Assembly (NCBI GenBank): GCA_028711345.1
Contig: JAQTSK010000015.1
Location: 1-32,874, forward strand
DNA from: Candidatus Peribacteraceae bacterium
GTDB taxonomy: Bacteria > Patescibacteriota > Gracilibacteria > Peribacterales > Peribacteraceae
Direction of reading: 5' to 3'
Length of the DNA: 32,874 nt
Shown here: piece after piece, positions 23,751 to 32,140 of the stretch
Numbering within the stretch: position 1 is the stretch's first letter
Layout of the letters: every line of letters begins with the position of its first letter
Translations under genes and position numbers: made by a program
The notes under the pieces: model-generated
What the model was told of the DNA's origin: nothing
Database searches by the model: none
Seen by the model: only the letters and a program-made list of their open reading frames with translations

Positions 23751-23884
23751 AATGAACTCAGGAGTCGGCTCATTGTTCGTAGAAGACAAGCGACGGAGAG
23801 CAATGGTGTCTGCGTCCTGTTCTCGTAGAGACGCCCGATCGGGCGTCTCTACGACAACAGCCTCAGCCGATTCGTGAGTTCAAT
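23751..23884 (+). repeat. inverted-repeat element with a 32-bp central palindrome
   Basis: The outer arms TGAACTCAGGAGTCGGCT (23753-23770) and the complement of 23865-23882 match at 16 of 18 positions. Off-centre inside lies a perfect palindrome, 23823-23854, whose half is TCGTAGAGACGCCCGA; it extends to 23818-23859 with one mismatched pair. It fills the gap between the divergent lipoprotein and 664-residue genes. From memory, GTAGAGACG palindromes are dispersed repeats in several bacterial groups. Confidence 0.7.
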
Positions 23885-23896
23885 CAGAAGAAAACA

Positions 23897-23925
23897 TTGC
23901 ATCGTAATCGTTTCTATGTTATTAT
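23897..23925 (+). promoter_or_regulatory. promoter of the 664-residue exported protein
   Basis: A TTGCAT hexamer (23897-23902), a 17-base spacer and TGT-TATTAT (-10 at 23920-23925) precede the ATG at 23939 by 13 bases. The predicted transcript leader is about seven bases. The promoter overlaps the upstream open frame that begins at TTG 23897, which supports the later ATG as the real start. Confidence 0.5.
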
Positions 23926-23938
23926 ATTCTTAATACAC

Positions 23939-25933
23939 ATGAATACCATCATACAACGGTGGCGTGAGAAATCCCGTTCCTGCGTACTCCCTGCGGGCGC
24001 TTTGGCCATCGCCGCCATCCTGCTGGAACTGTCGTCGGTCGTCGGGCCTGCGGGAAAGATACAGGTATCCGGCGACGGAATTCCACTGCCTTTCGCGGTT
24101 CACGGCGTAGCGTCATTTGCCGGAACCGTGACGGAAATCGGCTCGCTGAACGGAATGAAAATAATCGATGTGTCGTTCGATGAAGGGGAATCGTACCACG
24201 ATCTGGACGAGCACGCGCTCCACTTCATCGTGACACCGGACGATGACGGGATCTCGACATACGCAACTCTCCGCGACGCATTGACGAAGCGGAAACGCTT
24301 CTTCGGATACCGGTACACGACACGGGATGCAACCGATGAAATGGCGAAGCAATCGGCCAGAGAAGCCGATCCGTCAGCTAAATGGGACTATTCCGACATG
24401 TTCTCAGGCGAATTCTTCGCATCGGACCAAACCCTCGCTGATCCTGAGTCTGTTCCGACAAAATTTACAAAAGACCATCCGGATGTCCGGTTCCGGCATC
24501 TGTCTGAGATTCCACTCATGAAGAACGCCCGCTATCTGATCATCACGGATGAGCCCGGCATCGGATTCAGAGCGCGCAATGTCGTGCTGCCCGACGTGAC
24601 ATTCACGGATATGGGGACGCTGCCGTGGAACGAGGAGACCTTCGCCATCCCGAAGACGAATTACAATACCGACTCGGACACCGGATACTTCGCGTATGTC
24701 GGACGGGAAATGATGAAATTATCAGGTAATCTGCTGACCGCGACACGCGCCCACGATGCCCCCGTCGGCCCGGAGAACTACTGGTGGTACCCCATCGAAG
24801 GTCAACAGACGACCGTGCAGGGGTTCCCGGTGCTGTTCGATGCCGGTTTCCGTCCCTGCGTCGACAACGTCGGCAGTATGCATCCGTGTGCCGAAGGGGA
24901 AACGCCGGGGAACGTCATACCGCTGAACGGACAGTTCGTGATGGATCTGACTCTCGGCGGGACGTGGCGCGTCGTGGCGGGAGGGAGTCCTCCCATCGGG
25001 CAGTACGGCGGTCTTCCGGCCGTTGCATCGCAATTCGGATTCTTCCGCATGTCGAATGCCGATGTGGAAAAATGGAACAACGGCTCCTGGGACAAACTTG
25101 CAACGCTGTCGGAGTCGATCGGTGACGCGGTCAGTCACGGCGGACTCCTGTACGCCCTGTCCCGGGACGGCTCTCATCTGTACCGTTCGTCGGACGGGAT
25201 CGACTGGGAAACTCTGACCGTCGATGGCATCGATTTCCCAGTCCGGAGGATGGGGCTGCTCAGCAAGGACGGCCACCTCTGGCTGGCGGGGCGTCAGGAG
25301 GGCGCCGAACGCGACAGCCTCCTGGTCTGGCCGCCGCCGCCCGCCCATTTCCCCGACCGCTCACTGGCGCTGTCCGTGCTGTCAACGGGGACGACCAACG
25401 GAGATTCCACCCAATGCGCGAACAACACCGCGGACGGACACCGGTGGCGCCTCCCCAGCAAAAGCGAGTTTGTGGAGCTTCTTCCGTCGATCATCCGCCT
25501 CCACCTGAATCCTGCCGACACCGCATTCCGCATCGAACGCATCGGAGATGAATATTTCCCCGTCATGGATACCGACGGCACCGGCCCCAAAACTTCCTCC
25601 AACAGCGACAACCTCCTCTGCGTCGCCGAACCTCTGCCGTCCGATACCAAGCCGCTCACGTCGGAACCGGGATGTTCCGTCACGCGCCAACCGACATCGG
25701 CATCCGGCGGACAGATCCATTTCCTGCCGGCGGACGCACGGATCGCGATTCGGCTGGACGACAGCTGCATCGTGAAGGAGTGGGATCGGGTACTCGTCAT
25801 GCGCAGTGATTGCTCGGGCACGAATTGCTTCGTCAGAACCGTCTCCTGCGCGGACGGCCTGCCCTCGGAGCAGATTTCCGGCTGCTCCGGTGGGTGCAAG
25901 GACGGGGTGTGCACAACCCAGGCGGTACAATGA
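23939..25933 (+). CDS. exported single-anchor protein with cysteine-rich C-terminus
   Basis: The product is 664 residues. A basic start ('MNTIIQRWREKSRS') is followed by one hydrophobic segment ('AGALAIAAILLELSSVVG'), so the rest is likely outside the membrane. The long middle part has no family I recognise. It includes beta-propeller-like strands ('LYALSRDGSHLYRSSDGIDW', 'LLSKDGHLWLAG') and a short 'HRWRLPSKSEFVELLP' stretch resembling the DUF1566/Lcl C-terminal domain. The last 55 residues contain seven cysteines ('SGCSGGCKDGVC'), suggesting disulfide bonds. The ATG at 23939 is chosen over an upstream TTG because a promoter overlaps that extension. It is transcribed away from the lipoprotein gene across a palindromic element. 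Function is unknown. Confidence 0.8.
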   Translation: MNTIIQRWREKSRSCVLPAGALAIAAILLELSSVVGPAGKIQVSGDGIPLPFAVHGVASFAGTVTEIGSLNGMKIIDVSFDEGESYHDLDEHALHFIVTPDDDGISTYATLRDALTKRKRFFGYRYTTRDATDEMAKQSAREADPSAKWDYSDMFSGEFFASDQTLADPESVPTKFTKDHPDVRFRHLSEIPLMKNARYLIITDEPGIGFRARNVVLPDVTFTDMGTLPWNEETFAIPKTNYNTDSDTGYFAYVGREMMKLSGNLLTATRAHDAPVGPENYWWYPIEGQQTTVQGFPVLFDAGFRPCVDNVGSMHPCAEGETPGNVIPLNGQFVMDLTLGGTWRVVAGGSPPIGQYGGLPAVASQFGFFRMSNADVEKWNNGSWDKLATLSESIGDAVSHGGLLYALSRDGSHLYRSSDGIDWETLTVDGIDFPVRRMGLLSKDGHLWLAGRQEGAERDSLLVWPPPPAHFPDRSLALSVLSTGTTNGDSTQCANNTADGHRWRLPSKSEFVELLPSIIRLHLNPADTAFRIERIGDEYFPVMDTDGTGPKTSSNSDNLLCVAEPLPSDTKPLTSEPGCSVTRQPTSASGGQIHFLPADARIAIRLDDSCIVKEWDRVLVMRSDCSGTNCFVRTVSCADGLPSEQISGCSGGCKDGVCTTQAVQ

Positions 25934-25987
25934 TGGACGAAGAAAACGGAATGATGATTTTTGCTTATCTCCACACCACACTCATTC

Positions 25988-26266
25988 ATGTCAGACCGAT
26001 TGCCCAACGGGTTAATCATCGAGCCAAATTGGAATGATTATCACGTATTGGAGACTGTCGCTGACTTCCTCCGATCCGGACTTAGAACGGATGCCGAAAA
26101 GTTACTTCGGGTATACGTTATACACAACAGAAAAAGAAACCGAAGCATTTATGACATGATCTGGAAAGCATCTCCGGAAGGAATGACGCAAAGAATCCAT
26201 AATCTTCTCACTGCCGTGGAAAACGTGGAAAATGGCTACGGTAGAAGTAAGCCTAAGCCACGTTAA
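25988..26266 (+). CDS. small hypothetical protein (92 residues)
   Basis: I do not recognise this protein. It starts 'MSDRLPNGLIIEPNWNDYH', continues with a probably helical region ('ETVADFLRSGLRTDAEKLLR') and ends basic ('RSKPKPR'). The frame is open to an ATG at 25961, but 25988 gives a more natural start. A weak TGC-TTATCT lies about 17 bases further upstream. It ends 34 bases before the 3' end of the convergent folD. The NWNDYH-coding bases (26027-26044) match 22611-22628 at 17 of 18 positions. Confidence 0.5.
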   Translation: MSDRLPNGLIIEPNWNDYHVLETVADFLRSGLRTDAEKLLRVYVIHNRKRNRSIYDMIWKASPEGMTQRIHNLLTAVENVENGYGRSKPKPR

Positions 26267-26300
26267 ACGCGACGTCGTCATTGGCTCCGTATTGCGCACT

Positions 26301-27149
26301 TCAATCGCGCATCTGCCTCTTCTTCGCGGTAACGCAGTTCCGTATCAAGCTCGCAACCGTCATCGGCCCCACTCCTCCGGGAACCGGTGTGATCGCTGAG
26401 ACACTGTCTTTGACTGACTCAAAATCAACATCGCCCTTCAGTCCATCTTTTGTTCGTGAAACACCCACGTCGATAACCACAGCACCCGGCTTCACCATGT
26501 CTTTGGTAATCATTCCCGCTCTGCCGACGGCTGCAACAAGAATATCGGCTTGTTTCGTCATGAGCTTCAGATCCTTCGTCCGACTGTGACAGATTGTGAC
26601 GGTTGCACCGCGATTCAGAAGCATGACGGCCAAGGGCTTGCCGACGGTATTGCTCCTGCCGACGATCACGGCATGCTTTCCGTCGACGGAAATCTTGTAG
26701 AACTTCATCATTTCGATGATACCGGCAGGGGTCGCAGGCGGGAGGTGCTCGAAATCGATGGAGAGGAACATCTTGCCGATGTTGTACGCACAGAATCCAT
26801 CCACGTCCTTCTTCGGATCAATGGCTTTGATGATGTCCGGCACGTGCGGCTGGAGATGTGCGGGGAGCGGCAACTGAACGATGAAACCCGTAACATCGGC
26901 ATCGCCGTTCAATTCTTCGATCGTCTTCATGAGCACGGGCAACGTGACTTCGGCTTTGAAGTTCCTGTGCTCGGTTCTCATGCCGACGGCTTCACAACTC
27001 TTCAGCTTCTGGCGGACATAGCTCTGGCTCGCCGGATCATCGCCAACCTGTACGATGACGAGCTTCGGATTGAGCTTGCCGATTTCAGATTTGAGCGAGG
27101 CGAGGAGTGCTTCGGCTACAGGTGCGCCGCGGAGGATGGTGGCTGTCAT
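26301..27149 (-). CDS. folD: bifunctional methylenetetrahydrofolate dehydrogenase/cyclohydrolase FolD
   Basis: FolD interconverts 5,10-methylene-, methenyl- and 10-formyl-tetrahydrofolate in the cytoplasm, supplying one-carbon units for purine and formyl-methionine synthesis. The 282 residues are a normal length. The catalytic YxxxK pair is Y44/K48 ('SYVRQK'). 'GFIVQLPLP' (88-96) and 'KKDVDGF' (113-119) form the active-site walls, and 'VGRSNTVGKP' (163-172) is the NADP-binding Rossmann signature. 'ITPVPGGVGPMT' near the C-terminus is the second family signature. The frame runs 19 codons further upstream through a low-complexity repeat, so I use the ATG at 27149. A CATACT hexamer lies six bases before it and no ribosome binding site is seen. 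tmk lies upstream on the same strand, separated by about 100 bases of repeat. Confidence 0.97.
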   Translation of the reverse strand: MTATILRGAPVAEALLASLKSEIGKLNPKLVIVQVGDDPASQSYVRQKLKSCEAVGMRTEHRNFKAEVTLPVLMKTIEELNGDADVTGFIVQLPLPAHLQPHVPDIIKAIDPKKDVDGFCAYNIGKMFLSIDFEHLPPATPAGIIEMMKFYKISVDGKHAVIVGRSNTVGKPLAVMLLNRGATVTICHSRTKDLKLMTKQADILVAAVGRAGMITKDMVKPGAVVIDVGVSRTKDGLKGDVDFESVKDSVSAITPVPGGVGPMTVASLIRNCVTAKKRQMRD

Positions 27150-27155
27150 GACAGA

Positions 27156-27161
27156 AGTATG
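27156..27161 (-). promoter_or_regulatory. candidate -10 element of folD
   Basis: On the minus strand CATACT ends six bases before the folD ATG. It directly adjoins the AATTGAAAATTG repeat. It is weaker than the other -10 elements and has no TG extension. Confidence 0.35.
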
Positions 27162-27196
27162 AATTGAAAATTGATAATTGAAAATTGATAATTGCC
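27162..27196 (+). repeat. AATTGAAAATTGATAATTG tandem repeat
   Basis: A period of about 8-9 bases is repeated four times between tmk and folD. A small hairpin follows at 27192-27206 (TTGCCAT/ATGGCAA), which might end tmk transcription but has no good T-tract. Confidence 0.75.
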
Positions 27197-27249
27197 ATAA
27201 TGGCAAATGAATGAATGCCTAGGGGAACGATCTCATCAGAAATCCTCAA

Positions 27250-27840
27250 TCATATGCCACTCTGCAGCTTCGCCAGAATCTCCCGGGCAACAATTTCCTG
27301 CGGCTTCGAGGTGTCCAAAACGATAATACTGGCATCCTCTTCGGCAACACGCGTATACAAATCGTACACTTTTCGTTGGAACGGATGATTCTCGAAGACG
27401 TCCAGCTGCTCCCGCTTTCCGATACGCTGCATGCAGATCTCAAATGTCGGGAGGGCAAGGAGGAGCACGTCCGGCTCGATGAACGGCGTATTCACTCTGA
27501 GCAACCACTCGGGATCCAATCCCAACGCTTCACCGTAGACAAGCGTTGAAATCACATACCGGTCGCAGACGACTGTCTTGCCGGCCTCCAATGCCGGTTT
27601 GATGACATTCTCAATGTGCCAAGCGCGGTCAGCGCAAAACAGAAGTTGCAGCGCCGAGCCTGAGCTGATGGCCTTCTTCTTCAATTGCTCGCGAATGAAG
27701 AGTCCGATGGGACTGTCCGTGGGTTCAGCAGTCAAGAGGACATCCCGCCCCGCCGCCTTCAGACTGTCAGCAAGCAATCCGGAGTGCGTGGATGTACCCG
27801 ATCCGTCGGGGCCTTCGAGGACGATGAACCTTCCCTTCAT
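27250..27840 (-). CDS. tmk: thymidylate kinase with altered Walker A motif
   Basis: dTMP kinase phosphorylates dTMP to dTDP with ATP, an essential step of dTTP synthesis. The 196 residues fit the family. The N-terminus 'KGRFIVLEGPDGSG' is the P-loop, 'TAEPTDSPIGLFIREQL' matches the dTMP-binding region, and 'CDRYVISTLVYGEALGL' is the DRY signature. The LID region contains 'FENHPFQRKVYDLY'. The P-loop reads GPDGSGTST where the usual motif is GxDGxGKST/GKTT, so the Walker A lysine is threonine (codon ACA). From memory some bacterial thymidylate kinases carry a GTTT/GTST version, so it is probably active. A TATACT element lies seven bases before the ATG; no ribosome binding site is visible. Confidence 0.93.
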   Translation of the reverse strand: MKGRFIVLEGPDGSGTSTHSGLLADSLKAAGRDVLLTAEPTDSPIGLFIREQLKKKAISSGSALQLLFCADRAWHIENVIKPALEAGKTVVCDRYVISTLVYGEALGLDPEWLLRVNTPFIEPDVLLLALPTFEICMQRIGKREQLDVFENHPFQRKVYDLYTRVAEEDASIIVLDTSKPQEIVAREILAKLQSGI

Positions 27841-27847
27841 GGCACGC

Positions 27848-27853
27848 AGTATA
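27848..27853 (-). promoter_or_regulatory. -10 element of tmk
   Basis: TATACT on the minus strand ends seven bases before the tmk ATG at 27840, so the predicted transcription start coincides with the start codon. No convincing -35 is present. Confidence 0.45.
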
Positions 27854-27879
27854 ATCTGTGTTACTCAAGAACGCATGCT

Positions 27880-27958
27880 AAATGGTTAAATTGTTCAATT
27901 GCTAAATTGTTCGCAAGCGAGAAACAGATCGTGCAGCCATTGAACAATTTAACCATTT
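27880..27958 (+). repeat. 20-bp perfect inverted repeat of TTAAATTGTTCAA words
   Basis: AAATGGTTAAATTGTTCAAT (27880-27899) is the exact reverse complement of 27939-27958; 39 bases separate the arms. It lies between tmk and the 63-residue gene. On the minus strand it begins a few bases after that gene's stop codon and could act as its terminator. Confidence 0.7.
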
Positions 27959-27972
27959 AACCATTCGTAGGT

Positions 27973-28164
27973 TTAGATTTTCCCCACCAGATCATCCAGC
28001 ATATGTGTCAGCCCCTTGAGTACCGCCTTCGGCTGCATCTCTTTGATCGAATACACCATCTGCACGTTCTCCTTGTTCTCCTGAAACCCGAGGACGATGA
28101 ATCCGGGAACATTGATGGTCTTTAAGAATGCTTCGCACTGTTGTTGGACTTGAGTGATATCCAT
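27973..28164 (-). CDS. small hypothetical protein (63 residues)
   Basis: I do not recognise this protein. It starts 'MDITQVQQQCEAFLK', continues with a short beta-rich middle ('PGFIVLGFQE', 'VQMVYSIKEM') and ends with a likely helix ('LKGLTHMLDDLVGKI'). The order helix-strand-strand-helix suggests a compact alpha/beta fold. It follows groEL on the same strand but lies beyond the groEL terminator, so it is probably transcribed separately. The frame extends upstream to 28233, but the ATG at 28164 gives a plausible protein start. The start has no ribosome binding site. Confidence 0.6.
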   Translation of the reverse strand: MDITQVQQQCEAFLKTINVPGFIVLGFQENKENVQMVYSIKEMQPKAVLKGLTHMLDDLVGKI

Positions 28165-28231
28165 GGGGAGGAAGATTGGAATGGAATCAGCGGATGTTCG
28201 TAGGAAGCATAGAACGATTATCGGAATATGC

Positions 28232-28270
28232 AAAAAAGGCAGGAGGTCTCATCGACCTTTCTGCCTTTAT
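28232..28270 (-). terminator. rho-independent terminator of groEL
   Basis: Read on the minus strand, AAAGGCAGAAAGGTC and GACCTCCTGCCTTT form an imperfect stem of about 14 bp around GATGA, followed by a run of six T residues. It starts about 25 bases after the groEL stop codon. The 5' arm is the end of a tandem AGGCAG-type repeat that begins right at the stop. Confidence 0.8.
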
Positions 28271-28295
28271 TGCCTTTTCTGCCCTTCCTGCCTTC

Positions 28296-29930
<1,635 letters not shown>

Positions 29931-29992
29931 AATATGAGGAGGAGAAGAATTAGAAGAGGAGAGGATGAGAGGAAACTGAGTTGATAATTAAG

Positions 29993-30033
29993 ATTTGAAA
30001 ATTCATTGAAAATTGCAAATTGAAAATTGAAAA
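29993..30033 (+). repeat. AATTGAAAATTGCAAATTG tandem repeat in the groES-groEL gap
   Basis: On the minus strand it begins right at the groES stop codon as TTTTCAATTTTCAATTTGC and similar words. The same word family occurs upstream of groES and between tmk and folD. Confidence 0.75.
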
Positions 30034-30384
30034 TTACTTCACGATACCCAAAATGGAATCAAGATGGAGGATCTTCACTTCGACGTCTTTGCCCGCCTTG
30101 CTCTTCAGCTTCACATCGTCGCCGGCATACCTGCCGAACAACACGACGTCACCGGTCTTGAGATACTTGTGCGGATCAGGCGAGAGGACGCCCTTATCGT
30201 TCATAATCCCTCCCTTGCCCATCGCAATGATGACGCCTTCCTGCGGCTTCTCCTTGGACGAGGTTTCGGGAATGACGATGCCGGAGGCGGAGACCTGCTC
30301 CTTCTCCAGTGGCATGACGATCACGCGATCGCTTAACGGCTCAATGGTGACGGCAAGCTCGACCGTCTTCGGATCTTTGGACAT
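30034..30384 (-). CDS. groS: co-chaperonin GroES (10 kDa)
   Basis: GroES caps the GroEL ring. At 116 residues it is about 20 longer than typical: there is an N-terminal extension ('MSKDPKTVELAVT') and extra residues near 'GKGGIMNDKGVLSPDPHKYL'. The core is clear: 'IEPLSDRVIVMPLEKE' is the family start, 'SASGIVIPETSSKEKPQEG' is the mobile loop that contacts GroEL, and 'LKTGDVVLFGRYAGDDV' follows. The ATG at 30384 lies about 110 bases downstream of the predicted transcription start. Expression is probably under HrcA control through the CIRCE-like operator upstream. Confidence 0.96.
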   Translation of the reverse strand: MSKDPKTVELAVTIEPLSDRVIVMPLEKEQVSASGIVIPETSSKEKPQEGVIIAMGKGGIMNDKGVLSPDPHKYLKTGDVVLFGRYAGDDVKLKSKAGKDVEVKILHLDSILGIVK

Positions 30385-30414
30385 AGAAGGGAATGGGGAA
30401 TGAATAATGGATAG

Positions 30415-30483
30415 TGAATAATTGAAAATTGAAATTGAAAATTGAAAATTATCTGAAAATTGAAAACTGAAAATTGTAAATTA
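30415..30483 (+). repeat. AATTGAAAATTG tandem repeat in the groES leader
   Basis: About eight words of the type AATTGAAAATTGAAATTGAA fill the leader between the groESL promoter and the groES start. The repeat would be transcribed. Confidence 0.8.
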
Positions 30484-30488
30484 TCCGA

Positions 30489-30515
30489 TTGGCAGTCGAG
30501 AGTTTAGAGTGCCAA
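30489..30515 (-). promoter_or_regulatory. CIRCE-like operator (HrcA site) of groES-groEL
   Basis: TTGGCAGTC, nine bases, then GAGTGCCAA. The known CIRCE consensus is TTAGCACTC-N9-GAGTGCTAA. The two arms here are inverted repeats with one mismatch and the spacer is exactly nine. It overlaps the -10 hexamer of the groESL promoter, the expected place for HrcA repression. No hrcA gene is in the window. Confidence 0.88.
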
Positions 30516-30529
30516 TTTATGAACGTCAA
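30501..30529 (-). promoter_or_regulatory. sigma70-type promoter of groES-groEL
   Basis: On the minus strand TTGACG (30524-30529), a 17-base spacer and TAAACT (30501-30506). The operator lies across the -10 and the start point. Unlike most genes here, it has a good -35 and a leader of about 110 bases. Confidence 0.75.
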
Positions 30530-30598
30530 GAGTCGGATGATTGACGAATCCTCAGATTTGCATACCCGGAATAATTTCGATCCTGACTGGTCAATGAA

Positions 30599-31177
30599 TC
30601 ACAATTCACCGACCGTACTTTCCTGATGTATGACCTTGTCGTGATGCAGACGATGCGCCTGCTTCTCCATTTCCCGGAGCATCGTGCGCGGACTGACTCC
30701 TATCTCCAGCTCCTCCAGCTCTTTATCCGCACCGATTTCCAGCTGCAGATGATCCGCGATGGCATCGACGATGCGCAGCACCTTCGTGATCTCATACTCG
30801 GCCAGAAGGTTGATCTGAAGATCCAGATCCGATCGCTGGTCGCTGATGCTCGACATTCGGTTCTGGCTGATCAGGACAAACGTCGAAAGGAAGATGGCCT
30901 CCAAGGATACGAGCATCGTCAGAAACCCGAACGGAAAGGGATCGAATACTTTGAGCGGAGTCCACCCCAAATTGATGGCGATCCAGACTAAAAACCAAAC
31001 TGCGTTGAAGTACACGAACATCGTGCTGCCGGAGAACACTCTTATGCCGTCGGCGATGCGTTCCTGGGGGGTTTTGCGTAGTTCCATCTGCCGCCGGATC
31101 TCCAGAAGCGTGTGAATATTACGTTCAACCGCTTCTGCGATGTGAGGATGCTTGTGGTGTGAGGCGGCGGTGTTCAT
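30599..31177 (-). CDS. DUF1003 family membrane protein
   Basis: The product is a 192-residue inner-membrane protein of the DUF1003 family, whose biochemical role is not established. Two membrane segments are visible: 'GSTMFVYFNAVWFLVWIAIN' and 'PFGFLTMLVSLEAIFLSTFVLI', joined by 'LGWTPLKVFDPF'. The family motifs 'FDPFPFGFL' and 'SQNRMSSISDQRSDLDLQIN' follow. The C-terminal third is soluble and probably helical ('LLAEYEITKVLRIVDAIADH'). The ATG at 31177 lies seven bases after a TATCAT hexamer, with a purine run AGGGGA right before it that is too close to be a normal ribosome binding site. It lies upstream of groESL on the same strand but has a separate promoter. Confidence 0.93.
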   Translation of the reverse strand: MNTAASHHKHPHIAEAVERNIHTLLEIRRQMELRKTPQERIADGIRVFSGSTMFVYFNAVWFLVWIAINLGWTPLKVFDPFPFGFLTMLVSLEAIFLSTFVLISQNRMSSISDQRSDLDLQINLLAEYEITKVLRIVDAIADHLQLEIGADKELEELEIGVSPRTMLREMEKQAHRLHHDKVIHQESTVGEL

Positions 31178-31184
31178 GTCCCCT

Positions 31185-31190
31185 ATGATA
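31185..31190 (-). promoter_or_regulatory. candidate -10 element of the DUF1003 gene
   Basis: TATCAT on the minus strand ends seven bases before the ATG at 31177. It lies in the small palindrome CCCTATCATAGGG. No -35 is evident. Confidence 0.4.
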
Positions 31191-31266
31191 GGGCATTTTC
31201 ATCACGCAAGCATTGCGATCGAAGCCGATGGGGAAGACGTATGTGGACTCAATCCTCAGAATATAC

Positions 31267-31275
31267 TGCTATTCT
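31267..31275 (+). promoter_or_regulatory. extended -10 promoter of the DUF3592 gene
   Basis: TGC-TATTCT ends six bases before the ATG at 31282. This favours that ATG over the upstream one at 31213 and predicts a leaderless message. Confidence 0.5.
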
Positions 31276-31281
31276 ACTGTC

Positions 31282-31734
31282 ATGGATATTCTAAGCCTTA
31301 TAATCTTCCTATGTTTTTGCGGCATTACAGTAGCAATAATAATTGTGCTTGTTCGAAGTTTTTGTATTTTCACAAGTATCAAGCAATGGAAAAAGGCGCA
31401 GGGATCAATTGTGAAAGCATCCGTTGGTGTCATGCAATCGGAATATGGCCCCTGCCCATATGATATAGCTACGTATACTTACTCAGTGAATGGCAAACCT
31501 TTCAACAATGACAAAATCCGTCTGACGTTATTCTCCGGTCCATCGCTCGAATATCCAATAAAGAATTTTCAGACAGGCCAATCGGTAGATGTCTTTTACA
31601 ATCCAAATAAACCATCTGAATCGGTTTTAGAGCTGCCGAAGAAAAAAGAATCATTTGCTCCAGCACTCATTATCATCGGCTTTGTTGCCCTTATTGGCGT
31701 TCTGCTCGTAGCAAAATATGGCTACAGCGGCTAA
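31282..31734 (+). CDS. DUF3592 family membrane protein
   Basis: The product is 150 residues with a membrane segment at each end: 'MDILSLIIFLCFCGITVAII' and 'FAPALIIIGFVALIGVLLVA'. Between them is a soluble beta-rich domain with 'CPYDIATYTYSVNGKPF' and 'YPIKNFQTGQSVDVFYNPNKP', the 'Y.Y.V.G....' and 'G..V.V.YNP..P' pattern of DUF3592. The function of the family is unknown. Base composition is lower in G+C than its neighbours. The frame extends upstream to 31213, but the ATG at 31282 begins directly with the membrane segment and follows an extended -10 at six bases. It stands alone between divergent and convergent neighbours. Confidence 0.85.
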   Translation: MDILSLIIFLCFCGITVAIIIVLVRSFCIFTSIKQWKKAQGSIVKASVGVMQSEYGPCPYDIATYTYSVNGKPFNNDKIRLTLFSGPSLEYPIKNFQTGQSVDVFYNPNKPSESVLELPKKKESFAPALIIIGFVALIGVLLVAKYGYSG

Positions 31735-31813
31735 GAAGGCTCTGAACCAACAGTGAGAATTTCAATCGCATGGCTTGCCACGCGAATCGCAACTCGCATC
31801 GCTGCGCGAAGTG

Positions 31814-31900
31814 TGGTGCCGACGGAGAGAATCGAACTCTCACAGGATTACTCCTACACGCTCCTGAAGCGTGCGCGTCTACCAATTCCGCCACGTCGGC
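31814..31900 (-). tRNA. tRNA-Leu (anticodon CAG)
   Basis: Read on the minus strand, the acceptor stem GCCGACG pairs fully with CGTCGGC. The D-arm holds GCGGAATTGGTAGACGC, and the anticodon stem CACGC/GCGTG closes loop TTCAGGA with anticodon CAG. There is a long class II variable arm (AGGAGTAATCCT) and a T-arm GAGAG-TTCGATT-CTCTC. The CCA end is encoded (31814-31816). The RNA body is 31817-31900. It reads CUG leucine codons. Confidence 0.96.
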
Positions 31901-31978
31901 ACGGCATTTCGGAAGGCGGCTGCCAAATTCCGCCATCCGGGCTACAAAAAACGGGAAAGAACAATGCGTACACGATCT

Positions 31979-31987
31979 ATCATAACA
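31979..31987 (-). promoter_or_regulatory. extended -10 promoter, probably of tRNA-Leu
   Basis: TGT-TATGAT on the minus strand lies about 80 bases upstream of the tRNA 5' end, implying a precursor with a leader of about 70 bases. It abuts the double-hairpin repeat at 32009-32080. Confidence 0.4.
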
Positions 31988-32008
31988 GATGTGCCGACAG
32001 AACAAAGT

Positions 32009-32080
32009 GTGTCATGGGTGAGCGTAGTCGAATCCATGACACGCGATGCCATCCTTCGACTACGCTCAGGATGACATCGC
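32009..32080 (+). repeat. double-hairpin dispersed repeat, second copy
   Basis: Hairpin 1 (32009-32042) has stem GTGTCATGG/CCATGACAC; hairpin 2 (32043-32080) has 13-base arms GCGATGCCATCCT pairing at 12 positions. The loops carry GAGCGTAGTCGA and its inverse. Layout and core words match the element at 22488-22589, without the extra palindrome inserted there. Confidence 0.75.
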
Positions 32081-32112
32081 TTCTGTATGCGTAAAATGAT
32101 TATTTGAACAGC

Positions 32113-32140
32113 CTCTACCAGCTACCAGCTACTTGCCACT
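32113..32140 (+). repeat. AGCTACC tandem repeat at the PAS gene stop
   Basis: The word CTACCAGCTACCAGCTAC overlaps the stop codon (32129-32131) of the minus-strand PAS gene. It is another gene-specific short repeat at a 3' end. Confidence 0.6.

Noticed and set aside
31735-31813. Repeated CGCAACTCGCATCGC-like words next to tRNA-Leu
   Set aside because: Too short and irregular to define an element or a tRNA relic.
31691-32005. 104-codon minus-strand frame
   Set aside because: It runs through the tRNA-Leu gene, so it is not a protein-coding gene.
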